Origin: Halomonas sp. DQ26W
GTDB taxonomy: Bacteria; Pseudomonadota; Gammaproteobacteria; Pseudomonadales; Halomonadaceae
Reading direction: 5' to 3'
NCBI RefSeq assembly: GCF_003339685.1
Contig: NZ_QPKI01000003.1
Span: 1-60,248, forward strand
Length of the DNA stretch: 60,248 nucleotides
Below are positions 28,892-37,735 of this stretch, in pieces (position 1 is the first letter of the stretch; the number at the start of each line of letters is the position of its first letter). Position numbers and translations under genes: made by a program. The notes beneath the pieces were generated by a model. That model was given only the letters and a program-made list of their open reading frames with translations, was not told the DNA's origin and searched no databases.

Positions 28892-30755
28892 ATTGGAGGT
28901 GTTCGTTTTCCCGCTTTTCTTCTGGGCCGCAACCCTCGTCATTCGTTTCCCGATAATAGTGAGCCTGCTGACTGAATAAGCGCCAGTAATGGCCTCGTTG
29001 GAACATTAGGGCGTCATGATCGCCCACCTCACTGATTTTCCCGTCCTCCATGACATAGATAACATCCGCCATGCGTACCGTGGAGAGTCGATGGCTGATA
29101 ATCAATGCAGCTCGATGTTCGATTCGCTCACGAAAATTCTCGAACAGCGTGAACTCGGCGCCAGGGTCCAAAGCACTGGTTGGTTCATCGAGTATGATGA
29201 TGCTGGAACGACGCATGAATGCACGAGCCAGGGCGACCTTCTGCCACTGTCCAATGCTTAGCTCCTGGCCTTCATCGAATATGCGCGTCAAAGGCGTGTC
29301 GTAGCCTGCGGGCAACGCCTCAATCAAGGGGGCAGCCCCAGATAGCGAAGCCGCCTCCTCGACACGAGGCGAACCTTCGGGCTCGTGGATATCCCCATAG
29401 CGAATGTTGTCGCGTGCCGTCGCGGCATAATGGGAATAATCCTGGAAAATCACACTGAATAAACAGCGGTAATCGTCCAAGCCAAACTCGCGAATATCCA
29501 CGCCATCCAAGGTGATGCGACCTCGTGACGGATCGTAAAGCCGACACAGGAGCTTGATCAATGATGTCTTGCCAGAACCATTAGCTCCTACCAAGGCGAC
29601 CACCTGACCAGGTCGTATTGCCAGGCTCACGTCGCTCAGCACCTCGCCCTCGCAGCCAGGATAGTGAAAGCTCACCCTTTCGAAGCGAACTCCCTCTTGC
29701 AAGGGTTCTGGTAGTACCCTGGGCGAGACCGGGTCCAACAGCACGGGCTCCAGATCCAGAAAATCGAACAGCAGCCCCAGGTAGAGGTGATCCTCATACA
29801 GCTTTGCCAACTGCTGAACGAGTTCCTGGCCCATGGCCTGCACTCGCTGGAAAATAAGCAGAAACAGCACTAGGTCGCCGACACTGTTGTAACCCTCCGA
29901 CGTGCGCCAGGCCAGCAAGCCCATGGCACTGAAGAATGCCAGGGTTGCCATCCAGCTTACCAGCAGCTCGATACGGGTTCTGCGGGCAGTAATGGCAAGA
30001 CGCTCGCGACGCAGTTCAGCACGGAGACGGGCATATTGATGCCGGAAGAAATCGCCGAGCTGGTTGAGACGCAGTTCCTTGGCATTGATTTCGGACGTCA
30101 TCAGCCAGTCGAGATATCCCGAACGTCGCTCCATCTGGGTCCGCTTTCGCTGCCATACAAACAGCTCGCGATTGAAGCGAAGTCGCGCCACCAATGCCGG
30201 CAGGATGGCGACCAGAAGCAGGGGCAGCAGCAAGGGGCTCAGGGTGACGATCAACCCGCTGACGGCAGCAAGCAACAGAATGTTCTTGGCAAGCATCATC
30301 AGGTTGCTAATCACCTGTACAGGCCGCTGGTTGCCCGCCGCACGCGCCCGCTCCAGCGTGTCGTGATAGCGAGGACTCTCATAAAACGCGAGATCCACCC
30401 TCACTGCGGCGGCATGTATTTCCCGATCAATGTGTTCGGCTACGTACAGCCCCTGGGCTTCCCTCGCCAGGGCAGACAGGGACCTGGCCGTCAAGTACGC
30501 AAGGCTGACTATCCCTGTCAACGCCACATAGCCCAGCACGATGGTTGCCGACCCCTCCATTGCGGCGGGCCCCAACCTCTGGGTGACCACATCGACCAAT
30601 TGCTTCAGCAGGTAGAGCACGGCCAGGCCGCAGCCGACTTCAAGCAGCATCAAGCCACTTCCCCACAGGGTCCAGCGGCGGCTGCTTAGCCAAAGAATCG
30701 GCAGGATTCGGCGCAAGGACAGCAGCGGAGAAAACAGGCGAGTCAGACCAATCAT
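28890..30755 (-). CDS. Lasso peptide ABC exporter (D)
   Basis: 621-aa half-transporter with fused membrane and ATPase domains. Six hydrophobic segments span about residues 30-310, for example LMLLEVGCGLAVLYLL and NILLLAAVSGLIV. The nucleotide-binding domain has Walker A GANGSGKTS (390-398), a Q-loop VIFQDYSHY, the signature LSIGQWQKVALARA (about 499-512) and Walker B IIILDEPTSALD. There is no N-terminal C39 peptidase domain, consistent with leader removal by B2. It likely exports the mature lasso peptide and gives self-immunity. It lies 22 bp after the nucleotidyltransferase gene and converges on the precursor. Confidence 0.88.
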   Translation of the reverse strand: MIGLTRLFSPLLSLRRILPILWLSSRRWTLWGSGLMLLEVGCGLAVLYLLKQLVDVVTQRLGPAAMEGSATIVLGYVALTGIVSLAYLTARSLSALAREAQGLYVAEHIDREIHAAAVRVDLAFYESPRYHDTLERARAAGNQRPVQVISNLMMLAKNILLLAAVSGLIVTLSPLLLPLLLVAILPALVARLRFNRELFVWQRKRTQMERRSGYLDWLMTSEINAKELRLNQLGDFFRHQYARLRAELRRERLAITARRTRIELLVSWMATLAFFSAMGLLAWRTSEGYNSVGDLVLFLLIFQRVQAMGQELVQQLAKLYEDHLYLGLLFDFLDLEPVLLDPVSPRVLPEPLQEGVRFERVSFHYPGCEGEVLSDVSLAIRPGQVVALVGANGSGKTSLIKLLCRLYDPSRGRITLDGVDIREFGLDDYRCLFSVIFQDYSHYAATARDNIRYGDIHEPEGSPRVEEAASLSGAAPLIEALPAGYDTPLTRIFDEGQELSIGQWQKVALARAFMRRSSIIILDEPTSALDPGAEFTLFENFRERIEHRAALIISHRLSTVRMADVIYVMEDGKISEVGDHDALMFQRGHYWRLFSQQAHYYRETNDEGCGPEEKRENEHLQ

Positions 30756-30777
30756 GGAGACGCGGCCTCCCTATGGC

Positions 30778-31995
30778 TCATTGCCGCCACCGACCCGTTG
30801 TGATACGTGAATAGGTCTTCTGGAAGGGAGTGGTCAGATGATAGATCCACTGCCAACGCGGCGGCAGCGGGTGATGTCGGTAGTCGGCGTAATCGGGGAG
30901 AAAGAACTTCACCACGTTATGCAAGCGACGGCCACGTAGCCTGTGCCGCAGGCTGGCCTGCCAACCGTAGGCAAGGTCGGGTGAGGCTAGGGTCCTGCTA
31001 AGGGCGAATTCGGTATCACGCCCACCCTGCAGTGCCAGCAGGCTATCCCTGACCAGGTCGTGCCCATTGGCGGATAGCTCATCCTGCCACGGCTCGGGCG
31101 ACTTCAAGGCACGATGCAGCTCCAGGCAGGCTGCCAAGGTAGCGCTCAGCCCGCGCCTTTCGGCGCACTGCTCCACGGCAGCCAGATCGAAATCAGGGTG
31201 TCGCTGCAACGCATCAAGATCCACCAGCCAGTGAAGGTGTGACCAATGGTGACGGCAATGGTGCAGGCAGAGATAGACAAACAGTTCAGCGATCGGCATT
31301 ACGGCAAGATCCATACCATCCAGACGAAACACCTCCTTCCCATCGATGAGTTGCCATGTGTTATAGAAGTTTCCCGATCTATCGATCTGACGATGCACTT
31401 CCACCGGAATTCCCAGCGGGCTGATGAGCGAGATAACTTGGTGGGTTCGGCAGGCGAAAGCGAGCCCGGCTCGCTCACGGCTCAGCCCCTTTGGCATCCA
31501 GGATACATAGCCCTCGGCCAGCATGGCATCGAGCAGATCGAAGACATGCTCAGCAGGTACCAGCAAATCGATGTCCCGGCAGAAACGCACAGCCGGGTCA
31601 TCGTAATAGCGACCCGCGAGACTCGGCCCCTTGAAGAACAGGTGCGGAACACTGCTCGGATTCAAGAAGTGCTCCACCAGCCGGCGCTGTTCGGCAGCAA
31701 TCAACAAATTGTGCCGAATCACATCTAGACTCCCCCGCCGCATCACTTCCCACTGCGCTTCAGGTACCTCTCCTTGCGTCGCGAGGGATCGCAGATGGCG
31801 GTGGGCCAGGGGCAGGATAAAACGCCGCCGCGCTTCATCGGCAAGAAGCGCCCAGTCCGGAATCCGTTCGATCAGGTCGCGCACTTGCTGTGCCTGGCTC
31901 TCGGATAGCTCGAGGCGAGAGAGCAGCAGTAGCAGTTTGAGTTCCAGCGTCAGAGACATATGCCGTTGGGCCAGGGACATGTAGCGTTCTTCCAT
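30778..31995 (-). CDS. Nucleotidyltransferase-family tailoring protein (lasso N)
   Basis: 405 aa. It matches the nucleotidyltransferase-fold family (NTP_transf_5-like) found in kinase-containing lasso clusters. Key positions are FFKGPSLAGRYYDDP (about 121-134) and CRDIDLLVPAEH, with the DxD pair near 141 and 143. In the pseudomycoidin system a homologous protein further decorates the phosphorylated lasso peptide. Here the substrate is inferred to be the peptide phosphorylated by the kinase at 34836. Transcribed with the exporter. Which of the two Mets near the N-terminus is the start is not certain (MEERYMSLAQRHMSL). Confidence 0.78.
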   Translation of the reverse strand: MEERYMSLAQRHMSLTLELKLLLLLSRLELSESQAQQVRDLIERIPDWALLADEARRRFILPLAHRHLRSLATQGEVPEAQWEVMRRGSLDVIRHNLLIAAEQRRLVEHFLNPSSVPHLFFKGPSLAGRYYDDPAVRFCRDIDLLVPAEHVFDLLDAMLAEGYVSWMPKGLSRERAGLAFACRTHQVISLISPLGIPVEVHRQIDRSGNFYNTWQLIDGKEVFRLDGMDLAVMPIAELFVYLCLHHCRHHWSHLHWLVDLDALQRHPDFDLAAVEQCAERRGLSATLAACLELHRALKSPEPWQDELSANGHDLVRDSLLALQGGRDTEFALSRTLASPDLAYGWQASLRHRLRGRRLHNVVKFFLPDYADYRHHPLPPRWQWIYHLTTPFQKTYSRITTGRWRQ

Positions 31996-32022
31996 GATTG
32001 AGAATGACCCCGTTAATCGAAC

Positions 32023-32037
32023 CTGGCAGGCTGCCAG
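32023..32037. promoter_or_regulatory. Palindrome in the divergent N/B2 promoter region
   Basis: CTGGCAGGCTGCCAG has perfect 7-bp arms and a 1-nt centre, and lies midway between the starts of the divergent nucleotidyltransferase and B2 genes. It could be an operator for a regulator outside the window; no regulator gene is found in the cluster. Confidence 0.35.
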
Positions 32038-32154
32038 AACTCTACTAATGTAATTTCATGTTAGCAGCGCCACCGGAAAGCAACCATATTGAATCAAATG
32101 CCAAGGCAAGGCTGCACACTGAAGTGCAAATCGCCGGATCGGAGGATCTTAGCC

Positions 32155-32628
32155 ATGCATCGGTTTCGACGTCTCACGCCTGATCGACGACGCCTTGTAC
32201 TGGAAGCGGCCAGATGGCTCTTACTTTCCTGGATGTTTGTGAGGGGCTTGCCGTTTCGGTACTGGTGCTCGTTGCTTGGGGAGCCTGCCCCCGGTGAAAT
32301 CGATATCGAATCTCTGCACTCGGACTCGTGGGCGGTACGCGAGATCTGCTGGGCCGTCGCGGCCGTGAACCGAGCCATGGGAAACCGCTTTACCTGTCTT
32401 ATGCTTGCCATGGCAGCACAGCGTATGCTGACCCGGAGAGGTATATCGAGCAGCCTGGTCCTCGGCACTCTCACCAAACGAAACGAGGTCGGCAAGCTGA
32501 TCATCAAGGCCCACGCCTGGCTGAGAGTCGACGGCGAACTGGTGATGGGCAAGCATGATAGTCGCTTTGCTGCCATATCGAGTTACCTACGCCGGCCAAC
32601 TCCGAGCGTACGAGACAAGACGTCATGA
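32155..32628 (+). CDS. Lasso peptide leader peptidase B2 (transglutaminase-like)
   Basis: 157 aa from the ATG at 32155, chosen because GGAGG lies 9 bp upstream and the protein then starts like other B2 proteins; TTG 32089 and ATG 32098 are also open in frame. The Cys protease triad is visible as Cys81 (RFTCLMLAMA), His120 (KAHAWLRVDG) and Asp126. RRGISSSLVLGT matches the conserved B2 block. It cleaves the leader after position -1, exposing Gly1 for cyclisation. The stop overlaps the start of the C gene by ATGA, so they are translationally coupled. Confidence 0.9.
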   Translation: MHRFRRLTPDRRRLVLEAARWLLLSWMFVRGLPFRYWCSLLGEPAPGEIDIESLHSDSWAVREICWAVAAVNRAMGNRFTCLMLAMAAQRMLTRRGISSSLVLGTLTKRNEVGKLIIKAHAWLRVDGELVMGKHDSRFAAISSYLRRPTPSVRDKTS

Positions 32629-34535
32629 GCGCTATCGCCGGACGCCTTAATCTCTGCGGTACCTCCGTGTCGCCCCATGCCCTCGCCCAGGCCTGTAGCG
32701 CACTGGCCGATTACGGGCCGGAAGGTAGCGACATCTGGGTCGAAGGCCACCTCGGCCTCGGTTATCGGCATCTTGTGGTAACCCCCGAGTCCCGCTACGA
32801 AGCCCAACCCTTGCGGAGTGGCTGGCTCGCGCTGGTAGCAGACGCCATCCTCGACAATCGCGACGAGCTGTGTGAGATGCTGAACATTCCTGCACATCAG
32901 CGACCTTCGCTTCCCGACAGTGAACTGCTACTCGGCGCCTACCGCCGCTGGGGAACGGAGTGCGTCACTCGCTTGCGCGGTGATTTCGCTTTCGCCCTCT
33001 GGGATGGGCATGCTCAATGCCTCTTCGCCGCTCGCGACCCGGTGGGTGCACGCCCCTTTTTCTACGCCCAGCGCGGCCAATGCCTGTCGTTTGCCAGCGA
33101 TGTCCGAGGCCTGCAGGCCCTGTCAGACGAACCCTTTGCACTGGATGAGTCACGGATCGCCAACTATCTCATCTGGCCACTCAACCCGGTGGAAACAAGC
33201 TTCTTCACGGGCATCAGCCCATTGGCGCCGGGGCATAGCCTAATAGCCACTCCCGACGGCCTGAACGTCCAACGCTGGTGGGATCCACGCAATGTGCCTG
33301 ACGTGCGCTTTACTCGGCGGGAAGATTATGCCGAGCGTTGTCGCGAACTGCTTGAGTGTGCAGTGAATGATCGCCTGAGAACCGATCATCCCGTGGGTAC
33401 GCACATCAGCGGCGGCCTTGACTCCACCGGGGTGACGATCCTGGCCAACCGCCTGCTCAGGAGGCAAGGTCGCGCTCTGGACATGAGCTACACCTGGGCG
33501 CCGCCGATCGATGCCCGCTACCCCTTGAGCGATAGCCAGTGGGATGAGCGGCGTACCATTCTCGAGGTGTGTCATCGCGAAGAGATCACCTGCCACCATG
33601 GTATCGCCGATGGCTCGGACTACGCGGAGTACTGTTCACGGGATCTGGCGGTGGAAGGCCAATGCGACCTGTTCGAGGAGTTGCCGGTCATGGCGGCTGC
33701 AGCCAGCCGCGGCACGCGAGTGATGCTATCCGGCTGGGGGGGAGATGAAGCGGTTACCTTCACGACGCGCGGAGTGGCCGCCTACCTGTTGCGAAGCGGC
33801 CGGTGGACAGCCCTTTTTGATATGACACGACGACAGGCCGGCGGGCTGCGCCGCTGGCGGCGCTGGAGCCGGTTTCTGTGGCAGGAGGGGTGCCTACCGC
33901 TAATGCCGGATTCGATCTACGCCCGCTTCTCTCCCTTTCTGAATACCAAGAAGCTCCCCCAGGCCGCGAGTTCATCCTTTTTGTCGCAATACTCTTCCGT
34001 CGAAGCCGGCCACGGCGCCATCTGGCGGGTCTACGCCGATCCGCGACGAATTCAGCATGCATTGCTCGACAATGGCCACCTCGCCGCTCGCATGAGCACC
34101 TGGTCGAACTGGGCGGCGCCGCACCGGCTGATCTATCGCTACCCGCTAACAGACCGCCGAATCCTGGAATTCGCCCTGGGCCTGCCGCGCGAACTGCTGT
34201 GGCAGGAGGGCACCAGCCGCTGGGTCTATCGACAGGCAATGCACGACCTGCTGCCGGCTCGCCTCGGCAAGTACGACGAAGCCAACGAACGCAAGCGCCT
34301 CGATCAGTTGGTGGAATGCCGCCAACTGCTGGCCAGACAGGCCAGGCAAGGTACCTTCGTTGCATCTTGCCCATGGCTCGACATGAACTTACTCAACGAG
34401 CGCCTGATGGCCGCGCCCGATAATGACCCCGGCCGAGCCATACAGGAATTTGTCCCCCTGGAAGCGGCGCTGCGAACCTGGCACCTGTGGCAGCGTTACG
34501 GCGCGATGGAAGGGCACGCTGCTGGCGCCTCCTGA
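32625..34535 (+). CDS. Lasso cyclase C (asparagine-synthetase-like)
   Basis: 636 aa. An N-terminal glutaminase-like domain without the catalytic Cys2 (it starts MSAIAGRL), as usual for lasso cyclases, which do not use glutamine. The C-terminal ATP-pyrophosphatase domain has SGGLDST (262-268) and LSGWGGDE (about 368-375). It adenylates the side chain of core Glu9 and lets the amino group of Gly1 form the macrolactam. The gene overlaps B2 and is followed 41 bp later by B1. Confidence 0.92.
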   Translation: MSAIAGRLNLCGTSVSPHALAQACSALADYGPEGSDIWVEGHLGLGYRHLVVTPESRYEAQPLRSGWLALVADAILDNRDELCEMLNIPAHQRPSLPDSELLLGAYRRWGTECVTRLRGDFAFALWDGHAQCLFAARDPVGARPFFYAQRGQCLSFASDVRGLQALSDEPFALDESRIANYLIWPLNPVETSFFTGISPLAPGHSLIATPDGLNVQRWWDPRNVPDVRFTRREDYAERCRELLECAVNDRLRTDHPVGTHISGGLDSTGVTILANRLLRRQGRALDMSYTWAPPIDARYPLSDSQWDERRTILEVCHREEITCHHGIADGSDYAEYCSRDLAVEGQCDLFEELPVMAAAASRGTRVMLSGWGGDEAVTFTTRGVAAYLLRSGRWTALFDMTRRQAGGLRRWRRWSRFLWQEGCLPLMPDSIYARFSPFLNTKKLPQAASSSFLSQYSSVEAGHGAIWRVYADPRRIQHALLDNGHLAARMSTWSNWAAPHRLIYRYPLTDRRILEFALGLPRELLWQEGTSRWVYRQAMHDLLPARLGKYDEANERKRLDQLVECRQLLARQARQGTFVASCPWLDMNLLNERLMAAPDNDPGRAIQEFVPLEAALRTWHLWQRYGAMEGHAAGAS

Positions 34536-34576
34536 GATCGTTAGTACCCGCCTCTCAACACCAAGGAGTGACCATC

Positions 34577-34849
34577 ATGAATACCCAGTCTAGAATCGTG
34601 CGCAGCCAGGAACCCCTCGCCTCTCGGATAGATGACGATCTGGTGCTTTTCAGCGCCCGCAACGGGATGTATTACGGTACCCAGAGTATCGGACAGACAA
34701 TCTGGGGTCTGCTTGAGTCGGAAATACAGTTCAGCGAACTCTGCGACCGCCTCCAGGCATCCTACGAGGTTGAGAGGGACACCTGCGAACGGGAAGTTGA
34801 GGCGTTTCTTCTCCAACTCGAACAGGATGGCCTGATTAACGTTCGTTGA
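34577..34849 (+). CDS. Lasso leader-binding protein B1 (PqqD/RRE domain)
   Basis: 90 aa from ATG 34577 with AAGGAG eight bases before it. The PqqD fold is recognisable: VRSQEPLASRIDDDLVLFS, the NGMYYGTQSIGQTIWGLL segment, and the helical C-terminus. It binds the WVTPEL part of the precursor leader and presents it to B2 and C. Its last 14 bp overlap the convergent kinase gene. Confidence 0.9.
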   Translation: MNTQSRIVRSQEPLASRIDDDLVLFSARNGMYYGTQSIGQTIWGLLESEIQFSELCDRLQASYEVERDTCEREVEAFLLQLEQDGLINVR

Positions 34850-35882
34850 CCGCCGCCACGGCAGGGGATGCGGAGCGCGATGCTTCGATCTCCTGCATCA
34901 AAGGGCCCAGGCCCACATCCATTCGCTCGAGTGACCAGGGTCGGCGGAAGCGATAGACCTGAATCTGAGACGCCAACGCCGACACTGTCGTCAGCAGTCG
35001 TGCCGGTGGATTGAACAACTGGCCGAGTTCTGCACGATAGAGCGCCCGCAGCAGGACCCGAAAGGCCTCAACCCCACTCAATGGTACCAGGCTGGGAGCC
35101 TCGTCTGGCTCGGCGCGCTCAAGTTCCACCAGCACCTTGAGCGGCTTAGGTTCAGCTCGAAAACCAGCTTGCGCATTAAGGTGATACTTGTCGGCTCGCG
35201 TCAGGTCACGCATCAGCCCGCTCGTGTCGATGGCCATGGCCGCCAGGGCATCCTGCCACAGCTTGAGGCGAGGCGGCCCGGGATGCAGCACCGGCTCCGA
35301 CGCATCCGGTTCGATTACTGCAACGTCGTCACTCACCAAGGGCCAACCATGTTGCTTGTGAAGCCACGCTGCCATGGTGGACTTACCCGCCCCCGATTCG
35401 CCAGTGAAGGCCCAGACCCCCGCCGGGGTATGCACGGCACTAACATGTAAAGGAAGGCACTGGCGCTGGTGCAGTAAAATCCCCAGTGCAGCCCCGAGAA
35501 GATAGAGGCGTACGTCACCCGTGGCTACCTGATGTCCCGGATCTCTTGGCACCCGCCGGTCCACCATGATGCGACGCCCCTGCTCGATGCGATAGCGCCC
35601 GATCCCCTGCACAAGAATCTGGCAGCGCTCGCCGCTAAGTTCCAGGCAAGGCCACGTCTCCGACTCTTCCTCGAGCGGGCCGAGCTGGCCTGGTGTGAGA
35701 ATCTCGATATCAGGTTCGACGCAGGTTTGAGCCGGTGTCAGTTCCGGTAGCTCCAGCTCCGACACCAAGCTCAGGCCGTAACTTAGATAATGGTATTTCG
35801 CACTACCGCAGGATTCACGTCCGCGGCGTTCCTGCCCATACGGGGGATTCAAAGCATTCGCCGGTAAGTCACAGTGAGTCAT
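34836..35882 (-). CDS. HPr-kinase-like lasso peptide kinase (K)
   Basis: 348 aa from ATG 35882 (GGAG about 11 bases upstream); a longer start at 35993 is open but reads as non-conserved. It has the HprK-type core: LPLHVSAVH (His near 146), P-loop GESGAGKST (161-169) and SDDVAVIE (Asp185-Asp186). The long N-terminal part resembles other RiPP-associated kinases. In paeninodin clusters the homologue phosphorylates the C-terminal Ser of the precursor; the precursor here also ends in Ser. Convergent with B1, overlapping by 14 bp. Confidence 0.85.
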   Translation of the reverse strand: MTHCDLPANALNPPYGQERRGRESCGSAKYHYLSYGLSLVSELELPELTPAQTCVEPDIEILTPGQLGPLEEESETWPCLELSGERCQILVQGIGRYRIEQGRRIMVDRRVPRDPGHQVATGDVRLYLLGAALGILLHQRQCLPLHVSAVHTPAGVWAFTGESGAGKSTMAAWLHKQHGWPLVSDDVAVIEPDASEPVLHPGPPRLKLWQDALAAMAIDTSGLMRDLTRADKYHLNAQAGFRAEPKPLKVLVELERAEPDEAPSLVPLSGVEAFRVLLRALYRAELGQLFNPPARLLTTVSALASQIQVYRFRRPWSLERMDVGLGPLMQEIEASRSASPAVAAVNER

Positions 35883-36024
35883 GGCCGAATACACTCCGCT
35901 AGGTGGCGCTGCACTCGCAGCGCATTGACATGAGTGTAGACGCTTTTCACTGATGCACGGGCCGAACACGTCGACGCCGCCATTAGGCCCCATCGGTTGG
36001 TCATGTCACCTAGGGAGAGAAGTG

Positions 36025-37416
36025 TCAGAAGACCCGATTCAACCCATTCTGTGCCGCCACCCGATAGGCCTCGGCCATGGTCGGGTAATTGAAGGTGGTG
36101 TTGACGAAATACTTCAACGTATTGGCTTCGCCCTTCTGCTGCATGATTGCCTGGCCGATATGAACGATTTCCGAGGCCTGGTCGCCGAAGCAGTGGATGC
36201 CATAGATCTCCAGGGTGTCCTGGTGAAAGAGGATCTTGAGCATTCCCACGGTATCACCGGTGATCTGGGCACGGGCAGTATCCTTGAAGAAGGCCTGCGC
36301 CACTTCATAGGGCACTTTGTCCTCGGTCAGTTCACGCTCGGTACGGCCGAAAGAACTGATCTCGGGAATGGTGTAGATCCCCGTGGGCACTTCGCTGACG
36401 TAACGGTAGTCACGGTCGAGCAGTTCGTCACAGGCGTTGAGGCCCTGATCGTAGGCGGCACTAGCAAGGCTTGGCCAACCAATCACGTCGCCGGCGGCGT
36501 AGATGTGCGGGATCACGGTGCGGTAATGGTCGTCAACCTGCAACTGTCCGCGGCCATTGGCCTCCAGACCTATATTCTCGAGCCCCAACTCATCGGTATT
36601 GCCGGTACGACCGTTGGCCCAGAGGAAAGCGTCGGCGCGCAACCGCTTGCCCGACTTGAGGTGCACCTCGACGCCCGACTCATCGCCTTCTACACGCTCG
36701 TGCTCCTCGTTATGGCGTATCAGAACACCATGCTTGCGCAGATGGTAGGAGAGCGCATCGGAGATTTCGTCGTCGAGGAAAGAGAGCAGGCTGTCACGGT
36801 TATTGATCAGGTCAACCTTGACGCCCAGACCGGAGAAGATCGAGGCATATTCACAGCCGATGACACCAGCGCCAAAAATGATCAGCGTGCGCGGGGTATG
36901 CGACAGGCTCAGGATGGTGTCGGAATCGTAGATTCGCGGGTGACGGAAATTGATATCCGCCGGCCGGTAGGGGCGTGAGCCAGTGGCGACAATCACCTTC
37001 TGGGCGACAAGCTCTTCCAGGGCTTCCTGGCGATCACGAATCAGTACCGTATGCTCATCCTTGAAGCGTGCCACACCGCTGTACAGGTCGATACGATTGC
37101 GGGCATAGAAGCGGGTGCGCATCTCGACCTGCTGGTCGATGGTGACACGCGAGCGCTCCATCACGCGGGGAAAGGAGAACCAGCGTGGCTCACCGATATC
37201 GCGAAACATGCGATTGGTATTAAAGGCCATGATCTGCTTGACCTGGTGGCGCAACGCCTTGGAGGGAATCGTACCCCAGTGCGTACAGTTGCCGCCTACC
37301 GCCGGTTGCTTCTCCACAACCGCAACCCGCTTGCCATGCTTGGCGGCATTGATCGCCGCACTCTCCCCGGCGGGGCCAGTCCCGATCACCACAACATCAT
37401 AGTTATGAACAGCCAT
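36025..37416 (-). CDS. sthA: Soluble pyridine nucleotide transhydrogenase (SthA)
   Basis: 463-aa FAD protein of the disulfide-reductase superfamily that moves hydride between NADPH and NAD+. It has the N-terminal FAD motif [14 protein letters not shown], then [17 protein letters not shown]: the redox CxxxxC is reduced to a single Cys (T-H-W-G-T follows), typical of SthA and absent from true disulfide reductases. The NAD-binding [15 protein letters not shown] and the second FAD site YAAGDVIG follow. A Shine-Dalgarno AAGGAG precedes the ATG. Possibly a housekeeping boundary of the lasso cluster. Confidence 0.94.
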   Translation of the reverse strand: MAVHNYDVVVIGTGPAGESAAINAAKHGKRVAVVEKQPAVGGNCTHWGTIPSKALRHQVKQIMAFNTNRMFRDIGEPRWFSFPRVMERSRVTIDQQVEMRTRFYARNRIDLYSGVARFKDEHTVLIRDRQEALEELVAQKVIVATGSRPYRPADINFRHPRIYDSDTILSLSHTPRTLIIFGAGVIGCEYASIFSGLGVKVDLINNRDSLLSFLDDEISDALSYHLRKHGVLIRHNEEHERVEGDESGVEVHLKSGKRLRADAFLWANGRTGNTDELGLENIGLEANGRGQLQVDDHYRTVIPHIYAAGDVIGWPSLASAAYDQGLNACDELLDRDYRYVSEVPTGIYTIPEISSFGRTERELTEDKVPYEVAQAFFKDTARAQITGDTVGMLKILFHQDTLEIYGIHCFGDQASEIVHIGQAIMQQKGEANTLKYFVNTTFNYPTMAEAYRVAAQNGLNRVF

Positions 37417-37463
37417 GGGCTCTCGCTTCTCCTTTTCCCTTGATCGTTGGTTGAGGATGGCTA

Positions 37464-37721
37464 TCAGCGCCGAGTTGCGTCGTATCCCAGGTCGGCACCC
37501 CGACTCTCGTCACTACGCCGCCGCTGGCTCGTATTGCGCTTGCGGTTCTCCTCCTCGCAAACCTCATCCTTGCCACCGCAGATATCGCAACCCTCCTTGA
37601 GGCCCAGATTGTTGAGGCCCCCGCAGGAGCCGGCGATGGGCTTGCGCCCCATGATTACGCCAATCGCCATGGCGGCCATGACGAGTAGCATGAAGCCTAG
37701 AACGAGAAAAAAGATGTTCAT
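37464..37721 (-). CDS. nqrM: Na+-NQR assembly factor NqrM
   Basis: 85 aa from ATG 37721, with GGAG nine bases upstream. One transmembrane helix ([22 protein letters not shown]), then the family [16 protein letters not shown] and [11 protein letters not shown] with four clustered cysteines. NqrM is needed for maturation of the NqrD/E iron centre. It follows the nqrF-apbE-like genes in the same direction by 14 bp, as in other nqr operons. Confidence 0.92.
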   Translation of the reverse strand: MNIFFLVLGFMLLVMAAMAIGVIMGRKPIAGSCGGLNNLGLKEGCDICGGKDEVCEEENRKRNTSQRRRSDESRGADLGYDATRR

Positions 37722-37735
37722 GTAGCGCTCCTCCA

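Noticed and set aside
36025..37416. Dihydrolipoamide or mercuric reductase
   Set aside because: The redox-active CxxxxC is not complete ([13 protein letters not shown]), which is the SthA pattern.
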